Shown: positions 1 to 7,968 of the stretch, piece by piece
Layout: the number at the start of each line of letters is the position of its first letter
How positions within the stretch are numbered: the stretch's first letter is position 1
From: Fimenecus sp045602655
GTDB lineage: Bacteria; Bacillota; Clostridia; Oscillospirales; Acutalibacteraceae
DNA length: 41,477 bases
Reading direction: 5' to 3'
Assembly: GCA_045602655.1 (NCBI GenBank)
Contig: JAZSBY010000046.1
Coordinates: 1 to 41,477, forward strand
Program-made: the position numbers and the translations under genes
The notes under the pieces: generated by a model
Databases searched by the model: none
What the model was told of the DNA's origin: nothing
Seen by the model: only the letters and a program-made list of their open reading frames with translations

Positions 1-21
1 AAAAACAATTTAATGCATAAA

Positions 22-50
22 TTGACACAAAATTCAAATTATGCTATATT
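22..50 (+). promoter_or_regulatory. Sigma-A type promoter of the XRE/LuxR pair
   Basis: A TTGACA box at 22-27 and a TATATT box at 45-50 are separated by exactly 17 bases, with a TG one base before the -10 box (extended -10). The first start codon follows at 79 with GGAG upstream. The promoter probably drives both genes to 1297. Confidence 0.75.
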
Positions 51-78
51 ATGATATATAAATCTATGGAGTTAAAGT

Positions 79-303
79 ATGGAACTTGATATAAAAAGCT
101 TAAGTTTTCCCGAACAGGTTAAAACTGTTCGTGTACTTTTACAACTGACACAGACTGAACTTGCTGAGCAAATCGGCATTTCCTATGCTACCATCAGCCG
201 TTGGGAAAGAGAAAACAGAACACCACATCTTGCAATGGTGGGCAAATTCTATTCATTCTGTATGCGTAACGGAATTGAAATCAAGACAACAAAGGAGGAA
301 TAA
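79..303 (+). CDS. Small XRE/Cro-family DNA-binding protein
   Basis: This 74-residue protein is almost entirely a helix-turn-helix domain of the XRE (Cro/CI) family. Residues about 23-47 form the helix pair, with the typical TQTELAEQIG and ATISRWERENRTP segments. It should bind DNA as a dimer and act as a repressor or activator in the cytoplasm. There is no extra sensor or oligomerisation domain, so any signal must come through a partner. The next gene begins two bases after its stop and encodes a membrane regulator, so the two are one transcript and may work together. The start at 79 is supported by GGAG nine bases upstream and by the promoter at 22-50. The target is not visible in the sequence. 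Confidence 0.85.
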   Translation: MELDIKSLSFPEQVKTVRVLLQLTQTELAEQIGISYATISRWERENRTPHLAMVGKFYSFCMRNGIEIKTTKEE

Positions 304-304
304 T

Positions 305-1297
305 ATGACTACACTTTACGGTATTATTTTTGCCATTTCTCTTTTGATGATTATTGCCTATTTTCTCGTTGACAGAAAACGTGATATTTGGTTGCTGCTT
401 CTTTTTGTTTGTGTAGCAGTATGTGATTTAGGTTATTTTCTTCTCTCTGTTGCAAGAAATCTTGATTTTGCTTTATGGGCAAACAGAATTGCGTACTTTG
501 GAAGTGTATTTCTGCCTTTTTCCATACTTATGATGATTATGAATCTTTCGAGATTCACTTATCCTAAAAGGTTACCACGAATTTTAATTGTCATCAATAT
601 TGTAATGTTTTTCATTGCTTCAAGTGGCGGATGGTTGCCGATTTATTATAAAAATGTTTCTTTTGATATCATAAGCGGTATTGGTACTCTTGTTAAAGAT
701 TACGGTCCCTTACATAATTTATATAAGGTTTTTCTGTTTGCTTATTTCTCTGCAATGATTGTAATTATCATATACACAGCAATTAAAAAGACTGTCGTAT
801 CTATCAAACACTCTATTTTTCTCGCATTTGTTGTTATCGGCAATATTGCAATCTGGCTTATTGAAAACACCATAAAAGCAGGATTTGAATTTATGTCCAT
901 ATCCTATATAATCACAGAGGGCTTAATACTATTCCTGTACGGGATTTTACAGGATTACGGTCTTGCAGATACTCAAGGAATTTCTGCCGAATCCGTTGCA
1001 ACTAAAACCGAAACAGCACAAACTGTTTCTAACGAACAAATAGCAAATATCAAGTATTTTGAGCAAAATCAGATTGATGTTATTTTTGAAAACTGGGATG
1101 AAATCCGTTCTCTTTCTCAACGGGAAAAAGAGGTTTTAAAACTGATTATGCAGAATAAAAAGCGTAAAGATATTGCTGATGAACTTTTTGTAACAGAAAG
1201 TACAATCAAAAAACATACATCAAGCATTTTCAAAAAGCTTGACATCAACAACCGTTCTGAATTGTTTGAAAACGCAAAAGATTACTTTAAAGAGTAA
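305..1297 (+). CDS. Seven-helix membrane protein with C-terminal LuxR-type HTH
   Basis: The protein has 330 residues from the ATG at 305, which has AAAGGAGGA just upstream; a longer reading frame overlapping the previous gene has no such support. Residues about 1-220 contain seven hydrophobic segments resembling the 7TM sensor module found in front of many histidine kinases. A linker of about 45 polar residues follows, then a LuxR/GerE helix-turn-helix (about 265-325) with the signature LSQREKEVLKLI and a recognition helix around TESTIKKHTSSIFKKL. No kinase or receiver domain is present. This implies a one-component, membrane-tethered transcription factor that reads a membrane or extracellular signal and binds DNA directly. 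It is co-transcribed with the XRE protein. The ligand is unknown. Confidence 0.85.
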   Translation: MTTLYGIIFAISLLMIIAYFLVDRKRDIWLLLLFVCVAVCDLGYFLLSVARNLDFALWANRIAYFGSVFLPFSILMMIMNLSRFTYPKRLPRILIVINIVMFFIASSGGWLPIYYKNVSFDIISGIGTLVKDYGPLHNLYKVFLFAYFSAMIVIIIYTAIKKTVVSIKHSIFLAFVVIGNIAIWLIENTIKAGFEFMSISYIITEGLILFLYGILQDYGLADTQGISAESVATKTETAQTVSNEQIANIKYFEQNQIDVIFENWDEIRSLSQREKEVLKLIMQNKKRKDIADELFVTESTIKKHTSSIFKKLDINNRSELFENAKDYFKE

Positions 1298-1330
1298 TGA
1301 AAAACCTCTTTTAATTATTTTGAATTTTGA

Positions 1331-1512
1331 TGCAACGCTATCTCAAAAATGACGAATTGTATTAAATAGCGTAGTTAATGCCAAATCAGATACCACTATT
1401 GATACAATTTAGGTCAGTAGTGGTATCGTTGTTTTATATAGCATTTAAGCCATTTATAAAATTCGAGCGTTGCATTTGGGAAGGTACACTCCCCTCTCGC
1501 AACGCTTTTTAT
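1331..1512 (+). repeat. Long copy (E1) of a dispersed terminator-like repeat
   Basis: This gene-free gap (1298-1657) between two convergent genes holds the longest copy of a repeat found six times in the window. The core is a stem AGCGTTGC (1466-1473) paired with GCAACGCT (1499-1506), an inner GGGA/TCCC pair, and a T-run, so it should terminate transcription. Upstream lie a perfect 10-base inverted repeat (GATACCACTA 1389-1398, TAGTGGTATC 1418-1427) and the phrases AAATAGCGTAGTTAATG and TTTAAGCCATTTA, which recur in the copies near 13100 and 9190. Any short open frame across this element is a by-product. I see nothing else in the gap. Confidence 0.75.
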
Positions 1513-1657
1513 TGCAAATATATAAAATGCCGAAAGTTTTATACTTATGGTGGTAATTCATTGTAGATTATTGTTGAAAATAGGTTTCTCGTAATAAAAC
1601 TGACCTCACTCACAATATTACAGAATGTTGATAAGTCCTTAGTATGACTTGTCACAG

Positions 1658-2389
1658 TCAAACATTATTATTTAGAAAACTCTCAGCCTCTGTTAAATCT
1701 GAAACAGTATTGATATTAAACTCTTTTCCTGCGATAAAAAGTGCTAAGCCACGATGGTTTGCTACTAGATAATTGAAACAGTCGCACAAATCATAAAGTT
1801 TGTCGGGTTCTGATTCGTAGGTTTCCTTTATAATCTTCTGTGCCTTGCCACTAAAAATGGTAAATCCTGTACCTTCTATATTGTTAGTAATAACTTTGGG
1901 TTTTTCTGTGCATTTTACAATTGATAATTCACTATCTATTTCTACTGCAAAATTGTTTTTGATTTTTTCTTCGTTTTCTTCATAAGTAACGCCACAATAA
2001 AAATCATACTCTGTCGTTTTAAGTGTGTTGAGTATCAATTCAGTATTTAAATCTATAAAAATCTCATCGGACAACTGTAATACTACAGTTTCATTACAAT
2101 CGATAGTTTTAAGTGCCTGAACAAGAGCATTCACTAACCCATCCTGTTCTTGTTGGCAAACATAATGAATTTTTATACCCTCATATTTATTCCCAATAGT
2201 GCTCTTAATCAATGCCCCTTCCTTACCGATGACAATATAAGCCTCGGTAATCTTTAACTGTACTAAATAATCCAAAGCGTAGGTTATTAAGCACTTTTCA
2301 TTCAGTTTTATAAGTGGCTTGCAACAATCATCATTTCTGCTGTCTTTCAGACGTTTACCGTCACCTGCTGCTAATATTACACCAACCAT
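1658..2389 (-). CDS. Sugar-phosphate nucleotidyltransferase (NTP_transferase family)
   Basis: The protein has 243 residues with the N-terminal nucleotide-binding signature of the RmlA/GlmU-type nucleotidyltransferases: LAAGDGKRL at residues 6-14 and KPLIKL from residue 24. An acidic metal-binding segment (LQLSDE) lies near residue 107. The family joins a sugar-1-phosphate or other phosphorylated group to an NTP to give an activated donor. It lacks the left-handed beta-helix acyltransferase domain of GlmU, so it is a stand-alone enzyme; the sugar cannot be read from sequence. It is the last gene of a minus-strand trio, 27 bases after the GT2 gene, and presumably supplies the activated precursor used by the neighbouring glycosyltransferases. 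Convergent repeat E1 lies downstream. Confidence 0.8.
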   Translation of the reverse strand: MVGVILAAGDGKRLKDSRNDDCCKPLIKLNEKCLITYALDYLVQLKITEAYIVIGKEGALIKSTIGNKYEGIKIHYVCQQEQDGLVNALVQALKTIDCNETVVLQLSDEIFIDLNTELILNTLKTTEYDFYCGVTYEENEEKIKNNFAVEIDSELSIVKCTEKPKVITNNIEGTGFTIFSGKAQKIIKETYESEPDKLYDLCDCFNYLVANHRGLALFIAGKEFNINTVSDLTEAESFLNNNV

Positions 2390-2416
2390 TAAAATCTCTT
2401 CTTTACAATTTTTATC

Positions 2417-3358
2417 TTAATAATTTATTCTCTTTTCTTCAACAACCAATGGCTTTTCGTCAATGTTGTTCTTAATGGAAATAACATACTCAAATAAAAT
2501 GGCAATAACTATAGTTACAATTAAAACAGATGCCAGAATACATCTTAAAACAATAGCATTTGCAATACTTAGCATATCCCTTACAAGAAAATTCGGAATT
2601 GCAACCAAACAGAATTCCAACAACATGACAACAAGTGCGACTACACAAGCAAAAATCACCTTTCTTGGAAAACGGTTTGAGTGTTGTGTAATGCCACAGA
2701 TTGCAAAGTCATAGTATTTGTTAACATTAAATTTGGATTTTCCTTTTTTTCTTGCGTCCTGAATATAATAAACAAAATCAATACTTGAAGCATATTCAGT
2801 AACAATGCCCCTTAAAAAAGGATTGTTAACTTTTATTCTTTTAAGAACTTCAATAAAACTTTTATCAAACAATTCAAATTCTGTAGCATGAGGGAATATG
2901 TTTACACCGAAAATTTTAATCATAACAAAATAGAAAACTGTTCTTAAAAAATAGACAAATTTATTTTCTTTGCTTTGGTTCTTCACACCAAGAACAACCT
3001 GAACACCTTTTTCCCACTTTTCAAGGAATTCAGGAATAACTTCAGGAGGATTCTGTAAGTCAGCATGAATAATAATGGCACAATCCCCCTTGGCTTGTTG
3101 CATACAGTAAAAAGTGCTTCTGAGATAACCAAAATTTCTTGTGTAAAAAACACCTTTGACCTCGTTGTGTTGAGAACAAAGTTTTTCAATAGCATCCCGT
3201 GTGCCATCAGTAGAGCCATCATCAAAAAATACAATTTCGTATGTATAGTTTTCTAATTTTTTGAATACCGCACTAATTCTCTCATAAATCTCATTTATCA
3301 TAGAGATTTCGTTGTAAATAGGAACTACCACCGATACGTGCTTTTTATCATTGCACAT
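2417..3358 (-). CDS. GT2 glycosyltransferase, polyprenyl-phosphate sugar synthase type
   Basis: This 313-residue protein has a GT-A fold of family GT2 at residues 7-230: VVVPIYNE at 10-17, DDGSTDGT at 46-53, and a metal-binding HADLQNPPE with D100. Two C-terminal transmembrane helices follow (about 232-255 and 272-295). This architecture matches DPM1/GtrB/ArnC-like enzymes, which transfer a sugar from a nucleotide donor to undecaprenyl phosphate on the inner membrane face. The product would be the lipid-linked donor for a GT-C enzyme, and one is encoded divergently at 4992. The gene lies 13 bases after the radical SAM gene and 27 before the nucleotidyltransferase. The sugar is unknown. Confidence 0.85.
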   Translation of the reverse strand: MCNDKKHVSVVVPIYNEISMINEIYERISAVFKKLENYTYEIVFFDDGSTDGTRDAIEKLCSQHNEVKGVFYTRNFGYLRSTFYCMQQAKGDCAIIIHADLQNPPEVIPEFLEKWEKGVQVVLGVKNQSKENKFVYFLRTVFYFVMIKIFGVNIFPHATEFELFDKSFIEVLKRIKVNNPFLRGIVTEYASSIDFVYYIQDARKKGKSKFNVNKYYDFAICGITQHSNRFPRKVIFACVVALVVMLLEFCLVAIPNFLVRDMLSIANAIVLRCILASVLIVTIVIAILFEYVISIKNNIDEKPLVVEEKRINY

Positions 3359-3371
3359 TATTTATCACCTG

Positions 3372-4817
3372 TTATTTTCTTCTGAATATTGTTTTTAACA
3401 ACTTTATACCATGCTTTATGTAGTTTTTTAATATAACCGGTTTACAAATACAATAAAGCACTTTTTTTATCAAGTATTTTGGTCTTAAATAAAACTTAAG
3501 CAAATATTTGTTTCTGATTTTCCAAATTTCATCCATTGTTACAATCTGTGTACCCGTAGTATTTGGTGAGAAATAGTCATTGCCCCACGCTTCACGATTA
3601 ACAGTTCCATATTCAACACATTGTGAATACAATTCTGTACCATAATACGGCATTGCAATATGAATTTCTATAAAATCAGGGTCGATATCAAAAATAAATT
3701 CAAGAGATTCAATGATGTCATTCTTTGTTTCCCAAGGAAAACCAATCATAAAGAAACCGAAAAGTGGAAGCTTTGCTTTTTTAATTAGCCTTGCAGCACG
3801 AAGATTATCCTCTCTTGTTGTTCCTTTTTTTATCTTTTTAAGAGTATCATTGTTTCCACTTTCAAAACCAACTGCAATTGTAAAGCAACCTGCTTTTTTT
3901 AATTTTTCAAGCAATTCATATTCAAGGGGCTTTACCCTTGAATTGACTGTAAACTCAATTTTTCCGTGTAATTCTGAATTTATAATTAAATCACACAGTT
4001 TTGATGCCCACTCTGCGTCAATAGTAAATGTATCTGCCTTAAAGAAAAAGTTCTTAATACCAAATTTGTAATAACACTCTTCCATTTCTGCAAAGATATT
4101 TTCGGCACTTCTTTTTCTTACCGTTTTTCCGGAGATTATTGGAGTAAGGCAATATGTACACTGTGATGGACAGCCCCTTGAAACTTGAATTGTTGCCATT
4201 GGCTCATCTGTATCAGGTCTTGTATACAACTCATTTTTCATAAGGTCTCTTGCAGGGAATGGAATGCTATCCAAATCCTCAAACCAGCAATTAAATCTGG
4301 TCTTTTTGAAAACACCGTCTTTCTTGTATATAATTCCCGGAATATCGTCATAAGCACCATTTTGGGAAACAATACAATCAACCAGGTCACCGATAACAGT
4401 ATCAATTTCTCCACCGATAAGATAATTAACATTATCCAAATCAAGAGTTTCAAGAATTTCTGTTGGTGTATTGAAGAAAATGGCACCTTTTATAATAAAT
4501 TCACAATGATGAAAATCTTTTATCCAACTTGTAAACTCCAAGTCGCTGGGTATAGTTGCATTTGTTGTGCTGATAACTATTATATCTGGTAAAAAACTCA
4601 ATATATCAGCTTTGACTTCTTCAAGGCTTGTTTTTTCTGTCTGATAGTCCCTTAAAAACACATCGTAGTTGCGGTTTCTCAAAATTGCAGCGGCATACCC
4701 TAAATCGTTACATGCGTGAATAGTCGCAACGGCAGACTCATCCAGATTGCATTGTGCTCGGTCTTCACTTCGTTGATATGCTTTCCCTGGGGGATACAGC
4801 AACATTACTTTACTCAT
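3372..4817 (-). CDS. Radical SAM protein with B12-binding-like N-terminal domain
   Basis: The protein has 481 residues from the ATG at 4817, which has GGAGA eight bases upstream. A TTG five codons earlier overlaps that ribosome binding site and is unlikely. Residues about 1-150 resemble the B12-binding (Rossmann-like) domain found in front of many radical SAM enzymes. The 4Fe-4S motif CPSQCTYC places cysteines at 216, 220 and 223, and the TIM-barrel core follows to about residue 400. The C-terminal 60 residues are Lys-rich with hydrophobic patches and may sit on the membrane. This class (P-methyltransferase/HpnR/BchE-like) does methylations or other radical modifications of lipids, cofactors and sugars. 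It is the first gene of the trio with two glycan enzymes, so I infer a modified lipid-linked sugar, but the substrate is not determined. Confidence 0.8.
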   Translation of the reverse strand: MSKVMLLYPPGKAYQRSEDRAQCNLDESAVATIHACNDLGYAAAILRNRNYDVFLRDYQTEKTSLEEVKADILSFLPDIIVISTTNATIPSDLEFTSWIKDFHHCEFIIKGAIFFNTPTEILETLDLDNVNYLIGGEIDTVIGDLVDCIVSQNGAYDDIPGIIYKKDGVFKKTRFNCWFEDLDSIPFPARDLMKNELYTRPDTDEPMATIQVSRGCPSQCTYCLTPIISGKTVRKRSAENIFAEMEECYYKFGIKNFFFKADTFTIDAEWASKLCDLIINSELHGKIEFTVNSRVKPLEYELLEKLKKAGCFTIAVGFESGNNDTLKKIKKGTTREDNLRAARLIKKAKLPLFGFFMIGFPWETKNDIIESLEFIFDIDPDFIEIHIAMPYYGTELYSQCVEYGTVNREAWGNDYFSPNTTGTQIVTMDEIWKIRNKYLLKFYLRPKYLIKKVLYCICKPVILKNYIKHGIKLLKTIFRRK

Positions 4818-4847
4818 CGCATATGTCTCCAAAATATTATTATTTTA

Positions 4848-4877
4848 ATTATATCATAACTAATTAATGAATATCAA
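4848..4877 (-). promoter_or_regulatory. Promoter of the radical SAM/GT2/nucleotidyltransferase operon
   Basis: On the minus strand TTGATA (4877-4872) and TATAAT (4853-4848) are 18 bases apart, about 30 bases before the start codon at 4817. Confidence 0.6.
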
Positions 4878-4921
4878 GCGTTTTGCAATCATTAATGTAA
4901 ATTCTTAATATCACAGTCAAT

Positions 4922-4950
4922 TTGACTTGGTTAATATTTTATGTTAAAAT
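4922..4950 (+). promoter_or_regulatory. Promoter of the GT-C glycosyltransferase gene
   Basis: TTGACT (4922-4927) and TAAAAT (4945-4950) are 17 bases apart, with a TG before the -10 box. It lies 45 bases from the divergent promoter of the radical SAM operon, so both halves of the glycan group start from the same 170-base region. Confidence 0.6.
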
Positions 4951-4991
4951 TTGTTTGATAAAGTATGATGAAATTTTAGAAGGTGTTTAAG

Positions 4992-6839
4992 ATGAAAAAA
5001 GCAAAAAATATACACTTTATATTTGCTATATCCTTTTCATTGGTATTGTTAATTCATATTGTTTTTCTTTTTATTGGTCCATTTTTTTATGACGAAAGTT
5101 TTTATGCATCAATTCCTTTTCGACTTGTGAATGGTGATAGTTTGATTCAGGACGAGTGGCATCTTACACAGTTTTCATCATTATTCTCATACTTACCGGT
5201 ATTATTTTGGATGACTATTAAAAATTCCGTTGATGGTATGTTTATTTTTTTGAGATGCATATATCTGTTCATTCATACAACAATAGCCATAACAATATAT
5301 GCTTTTTTTCGAAAATATGGAAAATGGGCAATTATGGCATCATTAATATTTTACATACAAACACCATATAGAATTTTAGCAATAAGCTATCAGTCTATGT
5401 TCGTTGTATTTTTGCTATTACTCTCACTTTGTCTGATTTCAATTTATGAAAAGAATTCTGTACGTTTTTACATTTTTGCAGGTATTTGTTTCGGTGGTTG
5501 TTGTGTATGCAATCCACTATTCTGTTTTGCATTCGTGATATATCTGCTTTGTTGTGCTTTGTGGACTCAACGAAACAGATTAATAGAGAGTGTAGTTGGA
5601 GTAACGTCTTTTAAACCCTTTAAAAAAGAAGAGAAACTGACAAAAAGACAAAAAAGGGAACGGAAGAAACAAAAACAACAATTAGTTAACTCTTTCCCTA
5701 ATATGGAACACTACAATTGTTTTTTCAAAAAAGAAGCCATTTTATGGTTTTCTTCTGGAGTTATCATAATCGCAGTTGTTGCAATTGTCTTTTTCATCTT
5801 GACTGGAGGAACAGTTTCATCACTTCAAGGTAATATAGAAAATATGTTAAACAGTAGCGAATACGCCATTACTTCTTATTCTATTTTTTCTAAAATGGGA
5901 AAAACCCTTCAATATTTCAGTAAAGCTAATCTTGGCATACCATGGATATTACCAATGCTTTTTACAGTAATATTATTTGACAAAAATAGAAAGGTTGACA
6001 CGCACCGTTTTGCTTATTTATCTGTTTCGGTAATATGGGCAATAATATTTATACTCGGTGTTATGATAAATACTGAAGCTTTTTTGTGTGCCGTTTCACT
6101 ACCATTTTGCGTAATTTCCACTATATGCTATCTGTTGACAGAGAATAAAAACAAAACTTTGTTTTATTGTATGTATGTGCCTTGCTTAATTGCTAGCTTT
6201 TTTCAATATCTCGCTGCAGACACGCACTTGGCTGCAATTGGAATTGTACTTGCAGTTAATAATGTTGTAGGAGTGTTTTTCGCAATGGATTTGTGGGAAG
6301 AAATGCATCCTTCCTCAAAAAGTGACCCAGAAACATCGAATGGTAAAGGAAAGAAGTTTGCGTATCGCAACATAATTATTATAGGATTCTGTATTCAAAT
6401 ATTGTTTTACGGTATATTTTATCAATATCGTCAATTGCCCGGAAAAGATGCTGCTAAGCCTACAATCGGACCTTATGCAGGACTTTATATGACCCAGGAA
6501 CAATGTGATGTCTACAATAAAACTATACACGATTTAGACATAATAAAAGAGCACAGTCAAAAAGAAGACCCGGTACTAATAGTATCATACAATAACTGGA
6601 TGTATATATATCTGGAGCGACCTTTTGCAACATATACAACATGGTTCCAAGGCAATCTAGATGCAAACCAACTTAAAAAATACTACCGAGCAAACCCTGA
6701 AAAAGTGCCTAAATATATTTATATTGAGTCACAAGACGCCAATAGTGCACGTGTCGAAATTACTATGGATACATTCAGCGAGTTTTTTGAGTTCACAAAG
6801 GAAGACCTATCAAATGGTGTTCTCTTGATTGTGAAATAA
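4992..6839 (+). CDS. Multi-pass GT-C family glycosyltransferase (PMT/ArnT-like)
   Basis: The protein has 615 residues from the ATG at 4992, with AGAAGG eight bases upstream; a GTG three codons earlier overlaps that site. About 11-13 hydrophobic helices are visible. The first periplasmic-side loop carries an adjacent Asp-Glu pair (FFYDESFYA, D34 E35), as expected for the catalytic acidic residue of GT-C enzymes of the PMT/ArnT/GT39-GT83 group. These use polyprenyl-phosphate sugars and modify proteins or cell-wall glycans outside the membrane. A long cytoplasmic loop (about residues 207-240) is very rich in Lys and Gln. The C-terminal 130 residues form a soluble extracytoplasmic domain. It is divergent from the GT2 gene, whose product is the expected donor maker. 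The acceptor is unknown. Confidence 0.75.
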   Translation: MKKAKNIHFIFAISFSLVLLIHIVFLFIGPFFYDESFYASIPFRLVNGDSLIQDEWHLTQFSSLFSYLPVLFWMTIKNSVDGMFIFLRCIYLFIHTTIAITIYAFFRKYGKWAIMASLIFYIQTPYRILAISYQSMFVVFLLLLSLCLISIYEKNSVRFYIFAGICFGGCCVCNPLFCFAFVIYLLCCALWTQRNRLIESVVGVTSFKPFKKEEKLTKRQKRERKKQKQQLVNSFPNMEHYNCFFKKEAILWFSSGVIIIAVVAIVFFILTGGTVSSLQGNIENMLNSSEYAITSYSIFSKMGKTLQYFSKANLGIPWILPMLFTVILFDKNRKVDTHRFAYLSVSVIWAIIFILGVMINTEAFLCAVSLPFCVISTICYLLTENKNKTLFYCMYVPCLIASFFQYLAADTHLAAIGIVLAVNNVVGVFFAMDLWEEMHPSSKSDPETSNGKGKKFAYRNIIIIGFCIQILFYGIFYQYRQLPGKDAAKPTIGPYAGLYMTQEQCDVYNKTIHDLDIIKEHSQKEDPVLIVSYNNWMYIYLERPFATYTTWFQGNLDANQLKKYYRANPEKVPKYIYIESQDANSARVEITMDTFSEFFEFTKEDLSNGVLLIVK

Positions 6840-7103
6840 TTAAAACCTTGAAAATCGAATATTTATGAAGTGCTTGGTTAAGTAGTTAACTTTTAAAAAG
6901 CTATATCTTTTTATAAAAACTGTTTATTATTTCATTCTTGAAAAAACTTGTTTTTTAATATTTGATATTTTTTCAGATTCAACAATATTGTTCGAATAAT
7001 TTAAAAGTAAAAACTTTGTTTAGATTTAACCAAAAACTAAATCCATACGTAAATTCTGACTTTACTGCGAAAATCGTAGCTTTTAAGCTATTTTAAAAAA
7101 ATT

Positions 7104-7149
7104 AAGCGTTGCATTTGGGAAGGTACACTCCCCTCTCGCAACGCTTTTT
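7104..7149 (+). repeat. Copy E2 of the dispersed terminator-like repeat
   Basis: The stem AAGCGTTGC (7104-7112) pairs with GCAACGCTT (7138-7146), with T-runs on both strands, so it can act as a bidirectional terminator for the convergent genes ending at 6839 and 7213. From the first GCGTTGC through the T-run it is identical over 47 bases to copy E1, 5.6 kb away. The rest of the 373-base gap (6840-7212) is A+T-rich and holds no gene that I can see. TTAGATTTAACCA at 7020-7032 also occurs upstream of copy E4. Confidence 0.75.
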
Positions 7150-7212
7150 ATTTGTCATTAAGTTGATTAGTTAGAAATTCTATCTAACCTATCGTTAAAT
7201 TACTGATAATTG

Positions 7213-7944
7213 TTATTCTACTGAATTATTATTTCTCTTATAATTCAAGACAAGATTTCCGTTAACAGTTTGGGCATTGGTAAGTTCATAGTTTGAAATG
7301 GTGCTATCCATAAATAACGGCTTGTCATCTTTATCGGCTACGATTGGTGCTACAACAAGACTTAACTCATCAATAACATCTGCTCGTTGGAATGAGCCAT
7401 TTATAATACTTCCACCTTCTAAAAGCAGGGTTTCACAACCTATTATATTTTTAAGTTTGAACAATGCAAAATTCACATCGATTTCAGTTTCACCTGCAAA
7501 AATATATGGAATACCAAGGCTTTCAAGATAACTTAAATATCTTTCATCAACTTGTTCAGTAAGCACCTCAATAATCTGTGCTCCGTCATAACCCGGGTCT
7601 GAGTCAGGGTCAATGATTTTATTTGATTTCCAACCTAATTTTCCTTTCGGGTCAAAAGCAACCGCATAAAATCCTGTCATATCTTCTGAATCAAGCATAT
7701 AATCCATTTTATGTCCAATACCATGACGCACAGGCTCATAATTTGATAAATCCGGATAATACCCTTGTGTGAAACTGCTTTCCATAGTAACACGACCGCA
7801 GATAAAACCGTTACATTTAAGTTTTCGGTTAATATCATAGTAGATTTCTGTTGCATCCCCGCATTCGGAGTTGAACAAAAATTCTCCCGTAACTTTTCCA
7901 TCAAGAGATGTTACCATATGACAAATAATATATGGTCTGTTCAC
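7213..7944 (-). CDS. RibD C-terminal domain / dihydrofolate-reductase-like protein
   Basis: This 243-residue protein has the fold of the RibD reductase domain. It begins with a family-typical strand and loop (YIICHMVTSLDGKVTG) and has a CNGFICGRVTMES segment near residue 50. Late motifs TLLLEGGSIINGSFQ and DELSLVVAPIV form the NADPH-side core. The deaminase half of RibD is absent and there are no other riboflavin genes nearby, so it is a stand-alone NAD(P)H-dependent reductase whose substrate is not known. The gene follows the GH32 gene by 24 bases and is probably co-transcribed with it. Repeat E2 lies just downstream and can end the transcript. Confidence 0.75.
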   Translation of the reverse strand: MNRPYIICHMVTSLDGKVTGEFLFNSECGDATEIYYDINRKLKCNGFICGRVTMESSFTQGYYPDLSNYEPVRHGIGHKMDYMLDSEDMTGFYAVAFDPKGKLGWKSNKIIDPDSDPGYDGAQIIEVLTEQVDERYLSYLESLGIPYIFAGETEIDVNFALFKLKNIIGCETLLLEGGSIINGSFQRADVIDELSLVVAPIVADKDDKPLFMDSTISNYELTNAQTVNGNLVLNYKRNNNSVE

Positions 7945-7968
7945 ATTATCACCTTTACTCTGTAATTT

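Noticed and set aside
1378..1566. A 62-codon plus-strand open frame
   Set aside because: It runs across repeat E1 and its hairpins, with no ribosome binding site; a similar frame appears at repeats E3 and E4 for the same reason.
6840..7103. Possible RNA gene in the A+T-rich gap
   Set aside because: No clear stable stem other than repeat E2 and no promoter that I can support.
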